NCBI GenBank assembly: GCA_963815965.1
Contig: CAWFIT010000001.1
Location: 62,001-126,000, forward strand
Length of the DNA stretch: 64,000 nucleotides
Source of the DNA: DASVFB01 sp963815965
GTDB lineage: Bacteria; Actinomycetota; Thermoleophilia; Gaiellales; Gaiellaceae
Reading direction: 5' to 3'
Program-made: the position numbers and the translations under genes
In this document: positions 39,201 to 48,656 of the stretch, piece after piece
How positions within the stretch are numbered: position 1 is the stretch's first letter
Layout: every line of letters begins with the position of its first letter
Notes under the pieces: model-generated
What the model saw: the letters and a program-made list of their open reading frames with translations, nothing else
Told to the model about the DNA's origin: nothing
The model's database searches: none

Positions 39201-42200
39201 AGTGCCGGTGAACGAGCTCCCGGTCAACGAGACGCCCGTCAACGAGCTTCCTGTCAACGAGACGCCTGTGAACGAGCTGCCCGTGAACGAGCTGACGCTC
39301 GAGGCGAACCCGGTCAACGAGACGCCCGTCAACGAGCTGCCCGTCAACGAGATCATGTCGCACAACACGAACGTTGTGGACTCGCCGGTGAACGAGCTCC
39401 CCGTCAACGAGCTCGCGACGCCGAACGACGTCATCTTCTGCGCGCCGCCGCTTCCGTCCGGGCCGGGCACCGTCGACTGCGCGACCGCAACACTGAAGCA
39501 GGCCTACGACGCCGGCGCGATCAAGCCCGGCGTGACGCTCGGCGACCTGCGGCGCGCGGACGACGGACCGCCGAACGCCTTCGACGGGATCACGCTCGGC
39601 GACCTCAACTTCTACGGCGACGTGACGCTCCGCGGACTGGTCGACAGCTTCCCGGACGGAACGATCACGCTCGGTGACTACTTCCTGCTGGTGCTCCGGT
39701 CACCGACCGCGTCGCAGGGGCTCGCATGGGAGCGGCTGAACCTCTCCGGCAGCGGACTCGCGCAGTTCTCGACGGGCGGGAGCACGGTTGACTACCGGGG
39801 CCGCTTCGACGTTCAGCCGAACGGCGGTCCCTCCGGCGTGCCGAGCAAGGTCACGGTCAGCTCGACGCTCGCAAGCGGCTTCCTGTACGTGCCCGGGACA
39901 TCGAAGCTCGCGCAGAGCCCGGCCGACTGCTCGACGGCAACGCCGATCGTCGATCCGACATCGACAACCCTGAACGACGGGCGGCTCAAGCTCACCTGGA
40001 GCATCGACACGATCGTCGGGAACTCTTACTCGGTTTGCTTCAAGACACGGCCGGGGATCGAGCTGGGCCCACAGGCCGCTTCGATCGACGCGAAGCCGAG
40101 AGGCAGCGTCAATGAGAGTGCAACCGGTGGCACGCTCACCGTCGGCGACACGCTCGAGCCGAACGACGCGGCGGCATCGGCTCCGCAGCTGTCGAACGAC
40201 TCCTTCTACCTCTCGTACCTGACGAGCTCGACGGACGTCGACTTCTACCGCTTCGCGGCGCCGCCCGCGGGCACAGTGGTCACGTTCCACCTGAGCCACC
40301 TGCCTGCCGACTACGACCTCGTCGTCTACGGCCCGCCCGAGACGCCGCTTCGGCCGGCCGTCGCGGGCGCCGTGCCGCTTGACGAGCCGCCCGTCACCGA
40401 CACGGGCGCCGACCTGACGCACACCACCGACCCGCTGCCGTCACAGACGCTCGACGACCTGAGGCTGCAGCCCGACCTGCCGATGGTCGGCGTCTCGGCG
40501 AGCCGCGGCACCGATCCCGAGGACGTCGTCGTCATTTCGCCGGGCGGCAGCGGCTTCTACACAATCCAGGTCACGGGCTACAACGGCGCGACGAGCTCGA
40601 GCCCGTACATGCTCCGCGCCGCGACCTCGCCGCCGCGCCAGACGTCGAACGTGCCCGCGCGGACGGTCACCGGCACGGCCGGGCCCGCGCTGCCGGCGCT
40701 GCCGAACGGCCTCAACACCGTCTTCCTCGTCAATCGGCGGCAGCTCGAGGGCCTCTACGGCTCGACAGCCGCGTCGAGTGTCATGACCGCGCTCTCGAAC
40801 AACAGCATCGCGTTCAGAAACCTCGGCTTCCCCAACGTCGTCCTCTCCGTCGAGCGCTTCGCCGCCGTGCAGAGCGGCTTACGCCGCTTGGAACGCTCAA
40901 TCCCGGGCAGTCCCGCGGCCGCGAACGCGCGTCGTCGCAGCGATCAACGCTGTCATCGATTCCCAGATCCGGGCTCAGCCGAACGGGGCGGGACTGAAGT
41001 ACCTCGTGATCGTCGGCGGCGACCAGGTGATCCCGTTCGCGCGGCTCGACGACTTCACGGTCACGGCCGGCAACGAGATCGGGCTACGCGAGCACGTTCG
41101 CGATCAACACCGACCTCTTCTCGACCCTCAACGCCGGTCAGATGCTCTCCGACGATCCGTACGGCGACGTGAATCCCGTCCCGTACCTGAACCGTCAGCT
41201 CTACATCCCGGAGCTCTCGGTCGGCCGCCTCGTCGAGACGCCTGCAGAGATCGTCGACACGCTCAACCGGTTCGTGAGCCCCGCCGTCAGCGGCCACCTC
41301 GACCCGACGACCTCGCTGACGACCGGCTACGACTTCCTCTTCGACGGTGCGCAAGGCGTCAATGACGCCGCTGAAGGCGCGTGTCGGAGCTGCGAACGCG
41401 CAAGCCTTGCTCGATAACCCTGCAGTCACCGGCGACACGTGGACGCTGGCGCAGTTGATCGGCGCGTTCACACCGTCGACCGGCTCAGCGCCGTCGATCA
41501 CGTCGCTCAACGGCCACGCGTCGCACTACCAGTTCCAGCCGCCCAACGCCGACAACGGCGCCAGAGCCCCGCTGTACACGACCACGAACTTCACGGGGTC
41601 GACCGCGTCGCAGACGAATCGCCTCGTCTTCAGCATGGGCTGCCACGCGGGCCTCTCGGTCGCGGACTCGATCGTGACCTCCGGAGCGAGCACGCTCGAC
41701 TGGCCGCAGGCGTTCACGCAGAAAGGGCGTCGGCGCCTTCCTCGGCAACACGGGCTTCGGCTACGGCGACAGCCTCGTCGTCGCGTACTCCGAAGAGCTG
41801 AACCGGCTCTTCGCGCAGCGCATCGCCGCGGGCTCCTCGGTCGGCGACGCGCTCGGCGGCGGCGAAGCAGGCGTACTACGGGCAGCTCGGCGTCTTCGGC
41901 GTCTACGACGAGAAGGCGATGGCGGAGTTCACCCTCTACGGCCTGCCGATGTGGAGAGTCTCGGGACCGGGAAATGTCCTTCGCCCCGCGCAGCCACAGC
42001 TGGCACCCGCCGCGCCCGAGCCGCCGGTCGCGAAGAACACTGCGGTCGCACCGGAGCCGCTCGCGGTGATCCCCGATCCGACGACCGGGCTCGACGTCGA
42101 GACTTTCAACGCCAACCCGACGAACACACCGCACACGATTGGCGACCCAGAAGTACTGGTCGGGCCCGGACGGCGTGCAGGTCACGCAGCTGCGTCCGAT

Positions 42201-44155
42201 CCAGCCCAAGCAGATCGTCCCGCTGACGGGCACGAGCGGCGCACGGCGCGCTCATCACCGAGCTGACGTCCAACGACACGAACTGCATCGACCCGGTCTA
42301 CGCGAGACCGGTCGTCGACCTGACCGCGATTGAGCCCGAGCTGGCGTTCGCCGATGTTGCGTTTCCGTCGAAGCTGCAGACGGTGCGCACGTTCGAGACG
42401 CCGACGGGACGGGTCCAGCAGCTCGTGCTCGTGACGGGCCAGTTCTTCACCCAGCCGTGCGCCACGAACTCCGACCCGCAGGTCGGCGTGCAGCGGCTGT
42501 TCAATCACGTCGGCGGTCACGTCTTCCGCTCCACGAGCGCGGACTACATCGCGCCGGCGTTCCACTTCATCGGCGCGACGGCCGTCGGGAGCAACGCGGC
42601 GTTCTCGATCGACGTCGACGACCTGACCCCGACGGGACCGGGCGTTGTCAAGCAGGTGCTCGTGGGCGTGCGCAGCGGTGGCTCGTCGACGTGGACGTTC
42701 GCAAACCTCGCGCAGTCAGCCGGGAACCCGCTGCGTTGGACGGGCGGCGTGCCCATCGTCGGGTCATCATTCGAGTACTTCGTACAGGCCGTCGACGCAG
42801 CCGGGAACGTCGCCGTCAGCACGAACAAGGGCTTCTACTTCGTCGGCGCCCCGGCGCCGCCGCCGCCGACCGGCGGCATCGAGGCGACGCTTATCGGCCC
42901 ACACCCGACGGGCTGGTTCACAAGCGGAGCCGGTCTCGTCATCGACGCGCCCCCAGGCGTGACCGTTGAGGCGAGCGTCGACGGCGGGCTGTTCGGGCCG
43001 CCGCCGGCAACGATCACAGGCGACGGACTGCACATCATCGAGCTGCGCGCGTCGAACGGCGGTACGGCGACGCTCTTCGCCCCCATCGACACGACCCCGC
43101 CCGAGATCGTCCTCAGCACGCCCGCAAACGGCGGTGTGTACACCCTCAACTCCGACGTGAAGGCCGACTACTTCTGCCGCGACTCCGGCTCCGGCGTCGT
43201 CACGCCGTGCACGGGCACGGTCCCGGACGGCACGAGCATCGACACGAGCACTATCGGCACCAAGTCGTTCACCGTCAACGGGATCACCGACGCGGCCGGC
43301 CACAGCATCGGACCGAGGATCGTCAGCTACACGGTCGTCTACCGCCCGATTCTCTTCTCGAGCACGCGCACGGGCGACGGCGACATCTACTCGGTGAATT
43401 CCAACGGCACAAGCCTCACGCGACTGACGTCGACGGCCGGGCTCGACGAGCAGGCCTCATGGTCACCTGACGGCTCGCAGATCGTCTTTGCGAGCGCGCG
43501 CAACAACGCAATGGGCAGCGGCCTCGACATCTATGTCATGGACGCGAACGGGCAGAACGTCAAGCGGCTCACAAACGCTACGAGCGACGACACCGCTCCC
43601 GCGTGGTCGCAGGACGGCACGAAGATCGCCTTCCAGTCGAAGCGCGACGGCAACCCGGAGATCTACGTCATGAAGGCCGACGGCACCGGCCAGACGCGTC
43701 TCACGAACAACACGACGCAGGACGCCGAGCCCGCGTGGTCCCCGAACGGGCAGAAGATCGCGTTCGTGAGCAACCGCAACGGCACGCTCAATATCTGGGT
43801 CATGAACGCGAACGGGACGGGCCAGGCGGCGCTGTCGTCATCAACCAAGCCGGACGGCGGTCCCTCGTGGTCCCCGAACGGCGCGACGATCCTGTTCGCC
43901 AGCAAGCGCGGCGACAACAAGGGTACGGTCTGGGACCTCTACACGATGAGCCCGACCGGCACGAACGTCACTCGCCTGACAAACAGCAAGTCCGGCGACT
44001 TCGAGGGCGTGTGGTCGCGCGACGGACTGAAGATCGCGTTCACGAGCATGCGCGACGGGAACCAGGAGATCTACACGATGAATGCGAGCGGGCTTGCTTC
44101 TTCGGCAACGCGTCTGACGAACAACGCGGCCGCCGACTATCAGCCGGACTGGTAG
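33250..44155 (+). CDS. Giant secreted mosaic protein (about 3,632 aa after correcting seven frameshifts)
   Basis: Signal peptide (1-27, ending GAGPALA). Then two Ig-like domains (about 28-225), an SBP_bac_5-type peptide-binding protein (about 230-740), a beta-sandwich, a CSLREA-like motif (CTLRQAINAAN near 960), a right-handed beta-helix (about 980-1645), two PVNE arrays (1789-1818, 1956-2055), a solenoid with TLGDL units, a PPC domain (about 2300-2460), a gingipain (C25)-like protease and a six-blade PD40/TolB-type propeller (43,345-44,150). The first 2,560 codons are open without interruption. Seven single extra bases between 40,930 and 42,245 break the protease region; removing them gives exactly 3,633 codons. 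Start is TTG 33250 after GGAAGGGGG. Role unknown; a secreted surface or scavenging protein is inferred. Confidence 0.85.
36190..38180 (+). repeat. Coding repeats of a right-handed beta-helix
   Basis: About two dozen imperfect coils with recurring Asn/Gly/Ile patterns such as NTIGG, NVISGN and NLIGTNAAGT, about 22-25 residues each. The pattern is that of parallel beta-helix proteins of the NosD/pectate lyase type. Adjacent N-terminal CTLRQAINAAN is the CSLREA-type motif usually placed before such helices. Confidence 0.85.
38614..38703 (+). repeat. PVNE pentapeptide array 1 (6 units)
   Basis: Six consecutive 15-bp units encode PVNE[T/L/V]. Codons vary between units (for example GTG or GTC for Val, CCC, CCT or CCG for Pro), so the protein pattern is conserved rather than the DNA. 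Confidence 0.9.
39115..39414 (+). repeat. PVNE pentapeptide array 2 (12+3+2 units)
   Basis: Twelve consecutive PVNE[T/I/V/L] units at 39115-39294, three at 39310-39354 and two at 39385-39414, separated by short spacers (TLEAN and a 10-residue linker). Together with array 1 there are 23 units. Confidence 0.9.
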
Positions 44156-45786
44156 CCGACTCCCTCCGCCAGCCGTTCGTCCACAACGGCCTCGCCGGCC
44201 TCGTGCGCGGCCGTGTGTCCGGTGACGGCCGCCAGGAAATCGTCCCGTTCGAGCGCGTACAGCTGTGAGTCGACGATTCGCCGTGACCGTCGCCGTCCGA
44301 GGCACGTCGCGGAGCAGCGCGATCTCGCCGAAGTAGTCCGAGCGGCCGACGGTCGACATGCCGGCCGTCCGCATCGACGTCGAGCTCGCCCTTCGCGACG
44401 ATGTAGAAGCGGTCTCCGACGTCGCCCGCGCGGATGACTGAGCTCTCCCGCCGCGACCGACACAGGGACGAGATGCGACGACACGTGTTCCTTGGCGGCC
44501 AGCGACATCGGCGCGAACATCGGAACGCTCTCGATCAGCTCGAGCTCGGCCGCCGGGGCGACGGAGCTGTCGAGCTCGACGAGCCGGCGGTACGTGATCA
44601 GCGTGAGCAGCGGCAGGATCGAGCCGACGACGGCGAAAGCGAGTCGCGGCCCGACGAGATTCACGACGACAGGCGCCGCGATCGAGCCGAGCGCGACACC
44701 GCCCATCGCGAGGCCCCACACGAGGCCGAGCACACGCGTCAACGTCTCGTCCGGGACGATCCGCTGCAGCAGCGTGAACACGGCGACGTCCTCGAGGCTG
44801 TTCGCAGCCCCGACGACCGCAAGTAGGACAATCGTCGCGACCAGGTACGGCCTCGGTGCGATCAGGATGAGCGGAATGCCCCATGCGACGAGCGCGATCC
44901 CGAACACGGTTGCGAGGTGGCGCCCTTTCAGCGTCATCGCGCCGAGCGCTCCGATCAGCCCGCCCACTCCGATCGCCGCCGTCAGGTAGCCGACCTGCCC
45001 TGCGCTGCCGTGGAACACCTGGAACACGGCCACGACAATCAACACGTTCACGCATCCGCGAACGAAGGTCTGCGCGACGATGAGTCCGACCACCATCGGC
45101 GCTCCCTTCGTCTTGAGCACGGCTCGGAAGCCGCCGCTGAGCAGTCGGCCGACGCTCGCGTCCTCGCTCTCGGCCGTGAGATCGATGCGTCCTTCGACCC
45201 TGACGAGTGCCAGCATCGCGGAGCCCGCGAACAGAACACCGGCGGCGACAGTGAACACGACGCCCGCATTGGCGGCCGCGACGAGGACGCCTGCGAGGAT
45301 CGGCCCGACCAGTGTCCCGAGCCCCTCGATCGTGGACGTCGCGCCGTTCGAGGCGATCAGTTCCTCCGGCGTGTGCGCAAGCGACGGCAGCAGCGCCTGC
45401 AGCGCGGGCCTGAAGAGCGTGGCGACGAGCCCGACCACGGCGCTGAGGGCAAGGACCACGACCCACTGCCCCGCGAACGCGGCTACAGCGGAACCGGCCA
45501 GCGCCGCTGCGCCGAGGAGCGTCAGCGCGAGCAGGAACCGCTCCCGTCGGAAACGATCGCCGAGCGACGCGGCGAAGGGCGCGATGATCGCGGCGGGCAG
45601 CAGCCGCACGAGCCCGGCAATGCCGACGGCCGACGTGCCGCCTTTCTCGTACGCGAACACGCCGAGCGCGACGAAGTGCATCCACTCGGACGCGATCGCC
45701 GCGCCCCAGGCGAGCTCGACCCGCCGAACGTCTCGGTTACGCGCCGCAGTGCCGAGCGCCGAGACGACCTGCCTCGGGCTGATCAT
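44140..45786 (-). CDS. MFS transporter fused to a cyclic-nucleotide-binding domain (frameshifted)
   Basis: About 547 residues once three extra bases are removed. The N-terminal 400 residues are a 12-TM MFS protein (ISPRQVVSALG start; YEKGGTSAVGIAGLVRLLPAA, SLGDRFRRERFLL motif A, LEDVAVFTLLQRIVPDE). The C-terminal part is a CRP-like cyclic-nucleotide-binding domain. It is recovered across frames as VIRAGDVGDRFYIVAKGEL, then RSDYFGEIALLRDVPRTATV (the phosphate-binding cassette, with GEIALL and RTATV) and QLYALERDDFLAAV. Breaks lie near 44,450, 44,365 and 44,270. The stop overlaps the mosaic gene's stop by 16 bp. Confidence 0.85.
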   Translation of the reverse strand: MISPRQVVSALGTAARNRDVRRVELAWGAAIASEWMHFVALGVFAYEKGGTSAVGIAGLVRLLPAAIIAPFAASLGDRFRRERFLLALTLLGAAALAGSAVAAFAGQWVVVLALSAVVGLVATLFRPALQALLPSLAHTPEELIASNGATSTIEGLGTLVGPILAGVLVAAANAGVVFTVAAGVLFAGSAMLALVRVEGRIDLTAESEDASVGRLLSGGFRAVLKTKGAPMVVGLIVAQTFVRGCVNVLIVVAVFQVFHGSAGQVGYLTAAIGVGGLIGALGAMTLKGRHLATVFGIALVAWGIPLILIAPRPYLVATIVLLAVVGAANSLEDVAVFTLLQRIVPDETLTRVLGLVWGLAMGGVALGSIAAPVVVNLVGPRLAFAVVGSILPLLTLITYRRLVELDSSVAPAAELELIESVPMFAPMSLAAKEHVSSHLVPVSVAAGELSHPRGRRRRPLLHRREGRARRRCGRPACRPSAARTTSARSRCSATCLGRRRSRRIVDSQLYALERDDFLAAVTGHTAAHEAGEAVVDERLAEGVGYQSG

Positions 45787-45815
45787 CGCCAGATTCAACC
45801 GCGTTGTCGCGGTCG

Positions 45816-46442
45816 TTACAAGAGGTCGTCCCAGATCCGCGGCAGCACGTCGTCGAGAGGCTCGCCCGCGTGATCCTGCAATTGCAACCGCTCGGCGAGT
45901 GCGGTGAGCTCCGGCCGCCGCTCGCGAAAGGTGTCGAGAACGTGGTGGTTCGGGTCCCGCGTGACGAAGAACGCAATGTGCAGGAGCTCGGAAAACACCG
46001 CGAGCGGCCCCTCGAGCGGCCCCTCCACGGCCATGGGAAAGGCCCGCGCACTGTCGGCCGCCTCGATCTGGCGCTCGATCAGCTTCGAGGCGCCGCCGTA
46101 CACGTCGGTCGCCGCGTACGTGACCCGGCCGATGGTCGACAGCCACGCTGCGCCGATGCACTGTGCGCACGGCTCGAGCGTCGTCCAGAGCGTGCAGTCG
46201 AAGTAGCGCCGGTCAGTGCCGAGGCCGACGAGGGCGTTGATCTCGGCGTGCGCGACCCGCGTGCCGACGATCTGTCCATCCGCGGGCGACGAGTCGAACA
46301 TGCGGTTCCGTCCGCGAGCGATGAGGCTTCCGTCCGCGTCGGTGACGACCGCCCCGACGGGAACCGTCGGGACCGCGAAGGCCTCCCACGCGAGCTCGAA
46401 CGCCGCGTGCCACGCGGGCTCGAGCTGGCGCCAGGCATCCAT
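45816..46442 (-). CDS. Nucleoside/CMP-type deaminase
   Basis: A 208-residue zinc deaminase. RVAHAEINALVGLG holds the His and the catalytic Glu, and TTLEPCAQCIGAAW the two zinc cysteines of the cytidine/deoxycytidylate deaminase superfamily. The N-terminal domain resembles tRNA/guanine deaminase types and a C-terminal helical extension of about 70 residues is unusual. The substrate is uncertain. TAACCT (46451-46456) is 8 nt before the ATG. Confidence 0.88.
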   Translation of the reverse strand: MDAWRQLEPAWHAAFELAWEAFAVPTVPVGAVVTDADGSLIARGRNRMFDSSPADGQIVGTRVAHAEINALVGLGTDRRYFDCTLWTTLEPCAQCIGAAWLSTIGRVTYAATDVYGGASKLIERQIEAADSARAFPMAVEGPLEGPLAVFSELLHIAFFVTRDPNHHVLDTFRERRPELTALAERLQLQDHAGEPLDDVLPRIWDDLL

Positions 46443-46450
46443 GCCCGGGG

Positions 46451-46456
46451 AGGTTA
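46451..46456 (-). promoter_or_regulatory. -10-like hexamer for the deaminase gene
   Basis: Minus-strand TAACCT, 8 nt before the ATG at 46442, overlapping the TAA stop of the upstream reductase gene. Confidence 0.4.
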
Positions 46457-46996
46457 GAGCTGTCCGGGAAGTCCGAAGCGGTAGAAGGTCCGGCCGAGCT
46501 CGATCTTCCCGAGCACGCCGGGGACGAAGTCCTCGAGCGCGCGGGCGTTCTCGATGCCGCCTAGCGATACGGGCTCGTACCCCGCGTCGCGGATCAACTG
46601 CTCGGTCACCTCGCGTGCGTCGTCTTCTGCTGCGTAAAGACAGCTCGGGGGCCTCGACTGGTTCGGGACCTCGTCGTACAGCCTGGCGAAGTTCGCGTTG
46701 AACGCCTTTGCGACCGGGCCGTTCGTGTGTGCCTTGACCTCGTGCGCGAACGATTCGTACTGCTCATCGCGACCGCCGAACGTATTCTCCGCGTCGATCG
46801 CGATCTTCCCCTCGAGGCCGCTGACCTTGCTCAGCGCCTCCGACGCCGCGCCGCCCGGAACAGCGACGAGAATGACGTCGGCATCCGATGCGTCACCGCC
46901 CTCGCGGCCGAGCATCGTGACGTTGTGGCCCGCCTTCTCCCAGAGCCTGCCGAGCCCGCCGCCGATATTGCCTTTGCCGATCGTTGCGATCTTCAT
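46454..46996 (-). CDS. NADP-dependent F420 oxidoreductase-family protein
   Basis: A 180-residue Rossmann protein. MKIATIGKGNIGGGLGRLW is a GxGxxGxGLG-type dinucleotide motif. VILVAVPGGAASEAL and KAFNANFARLY, and the ending GRTFYRFGLPGQL, fit the short NADP/F420 reductase family. It could reduce F420 or another cofactor; the role is not certain. It is divergent from the CBS gene with a 38-bp gap. Confidence 0.8.
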   Translation of the reverse strand: MKIATIGKGNIGGGLGRLWEKAGHNVTMLGREGGDASDADVILVAVPGGAASEALSKVSGLEGKIAIDAENTFGGRDEQYESFAHEVKAHTNGPVAKAFNANFARLYDEVPNQSRPPSCLYAAEDDAREVTEQLIRDAGYEPVSLGGIENARALEDFVPGVLGKIELGRTFYRFGLPGQL

Positions 46997-47022
46997 GGAT
47001 TCCGGAACGCGCGGTAGCCCCG

Positions 47023-47028
47023 TACGAT
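47023..47028 (+). promoter_or_regulatory. -10-like hexamer for the CBS gene
   Basis: TACGAT, 6 nt before the ATG at 47035, with no Shine-Dalgarno sequence. Confidence 0.5.
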
Positions 47029-47034
47029 TCCCAC

Positions 47035-48429
47035 ATGCCCCGCGACTACCCGACCGCACTCGAGCTCGTCGGCCACACTCCGATCGTCCGCTTCCAGAAG
47101 CTGGGGAGCGAGACCGGGAGCACCCACCTCGCCAAGCTCGAGTACCTCAACCCCGGCGGGTCGGTGAAGGACCGCATCGGCCTCGCGATGCTCGAGGCGG
47201 CAGAGCGGGACGGCAAGCTCAAGCCCGGCGGGACGATCGTGGAGCCGACGTCCGGAAACACGGGCGTCGGGCTCGCTATCGCGGCGGCCGCGAAGGGCTA
47301 CCGCTGCATCTTCGTGATGCCGGACAAGATGAGCCAGGAGAAGATCTCGATGCTGCGCGCGTACGGAGCGGAGGTCGTGATCACGCCGACAGCCGTCGAG
47401 CCCGACTCGCCCGAGTCGTACTACTCGGTGTCGTCGCGGCTGGCCGAGGAGATCCCCGGCGGATTCAAGCCCGACCAGTACTCGAACATGGCCAACCCGC
47501 AAGCGCATTACGAGGTCACGGGGCCCGAGATCTTCGAGCAGACCGGCGGCGAGCTCGACGCGATCGTCATCTCGGTCGGCACAGGCGGCACGATCTCCGG
47601 CGTCGGCCGCTACTTCAAAGAGCACGCGCCGAACGTCTTGATCGTCGGCGCGGATCCCGAAGGCTCCGTCTACACCGCGCAACGTGACGGCGATGTCCAT
47701 CCGTACTTCGTCGAGGGGATCGGCAAGGACACCTGGCCCGAGACGATGGATCCCGAGATCGTCGACGAGTGGATCCGCGTCTCCGACCGCGACTCGTTCC
47801 AGGTCGCGCGCCGGCTTGCGCGCGAGGAGGGTCTGCTCGTCGGCGGCTCCGGCGGCACGACGGTCTGGGCGGCGCTCGAGCTGGCAAGGAAGCTCAGCCC
47901 CGGCAAGACGATCCTCTCGATGCTTCCCGACAGCGGGCGCTCCTACCTCTCGAAGTTCTACGACGACAACTGGATGCTCGAGCACGGCTTCGTCGAGCGG
48001 CGCACGGCCCCGCCCACGGTGGAGCAGCTCCTGGCGGCGAAGCACGCCGAGGAGTACGAGGTTCCCGATCTCATCACGATCTCGTCGCACCAGAAGGTGG
48101 GCGAGGCGATCGACGTCATGCAGCGTTACTCGATCTCGCAGCTGCCGGTCGTGCGCGACGGTCACAACGAGTCGCTCGCGGACTTCATCGGGTCGCTGCA
48201 GGACCGCGATCTGCTCGACCGCGTGTTCAAGAACCCGGACGCGCTGCACGAGGACGTTGCCTCGGCAATGCAGCCGCCGCTGGCAGCAGTCGAGATAACG
48301 CAGACGCTCGACGAGGTCTTCTCGACGTTGACGGGGCGGACGAACGCCGTCGTCGTCGCCCGTGACGGCAAGCCCGTGGGTGTCCTCACCCGCTCCGACC
48401 TCCTCGAGTATCTGGCTCACAGCCGGTGA
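47035..48429 (+). CDS. Cystathionine beta-synthase with C-terminal CBS domains
   Basis: PLP enzyme condensing homocysteine and serine (transsulfuration), or O-acetylserine sulfhydrylase-like. The 464 residues have a PLP domain (about 1-330) with NPGGSVKDRIG (PLP lysine), EPTSGNTGVGLA and SVGTGGTISGVG, then two CBS domains (about 345-460; DLITISSHQKVGEAID and VVVARDGKPVGVLTRSDLLEYL) that in this family bind adenosyl compounds. The true start is ATG 47035 after TACGAT; the longer in-frame start is not supported. Confidence 0.92.
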   Translation: MPRDYPTALELVGHTPIVRFQKLGSETGSTHLAKLEYLNPGGSVKDRIGLAMLEAAERDGKLKPGGTIVEPTSGNTGVGLAIAAAAKGYRCIFVMPDKMSQEKISMLRAYGAEVVITPTAVEPDSPESYYSVSSRLAEEIPGGFKPDQYSNMANPQAHYEVTGPEIFEQTGGELDAIVISVGTGGTISGVGRYFKEHAPNVLIVGADPEGSVYTAQRDGDVHPYFVEGIGKDTWPETMDPEIVDEWIRVSDRDSFQVARRLAREEGLLVGGSGGTTVWAALELARKLSPGKTILSMLPDSGRSYLSKFYDDNWMLEHGFVERRTAPPTVEQLLAAKHAEEYEVPDLITISSHQKVGEAIDVMQRYSISQLPVVRDGHNESLADFIGSLQDRDLLDRVFKNPDALHEDVASAMQPPLAAVEITQTLDEVFSTLTGRTNAVVVARDGKPVGVLTRSDLLEYLAHSR

Positions 48430-48656
48430 CGGCCGACCTCGAGACCGTCCTCCGGGCGGCATTCCCCGAGGCGACGGAGGTGCGCGTCACCGACCGAACC
48501 GGCGGCGGCGACCACTTCCTGGTCGAGGTGACGAGCCCACGCTTCGACGGGCTGCCCCTGCTCGAGCAGCACCGCCTCGTCAACGAAGCGCTCGCAGCCC
48601 CATTCGCGTCAGGCAGGATTCACGAGATGAGGATCAAGACGAAAGGGACCGCATGA
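48426..48656 (+). CDS. BolA-family protein
   Basis: A 76-residue BolA protein (TADLETVLRAAFPEATEVRV, GGGDHFLVEVTSPRFDGLPLL, LVNEALAAPFASGRIHEMRIKT). BolA proteins pair with monothiol glutaredoxins to share a [2Fe-2S] cluster, and here the glutaredoxin gene follows directly with overlapping codons. The GTG start overlaps the CBS stop (GTGA). Confidence 0.92.
   Translation: MTADLETVLRAAFPEATEVRVTDRTGGGDHFLVEVTSPRFDGLPLLEQHRLVNEALAAPFASGRIHEMRIKTKGTA

Noticed and set aside
37537..39363. 608-codon minus-strand frame opposite the PVNE and beta-helix region
   Set aside because: Reads as repeated RQLVDG/RRLVDR, the antisense of the PVNE codons. It has no ribosome-binding site or recognisable domain.
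38614..39414. Array of short DNA repeats resembling a CRISPR
   Set aside because: Units are 15 bp with third-position variation and no unique spacers; they encode PVNE in one open frame.
40930..42245. Programmed frameshifting as an explanation for the frame changes
   Set aside because: Seven changes of one sign at different sequences, with no slippery heptamer or stimulatory structure; other genes show similar single-base excess.
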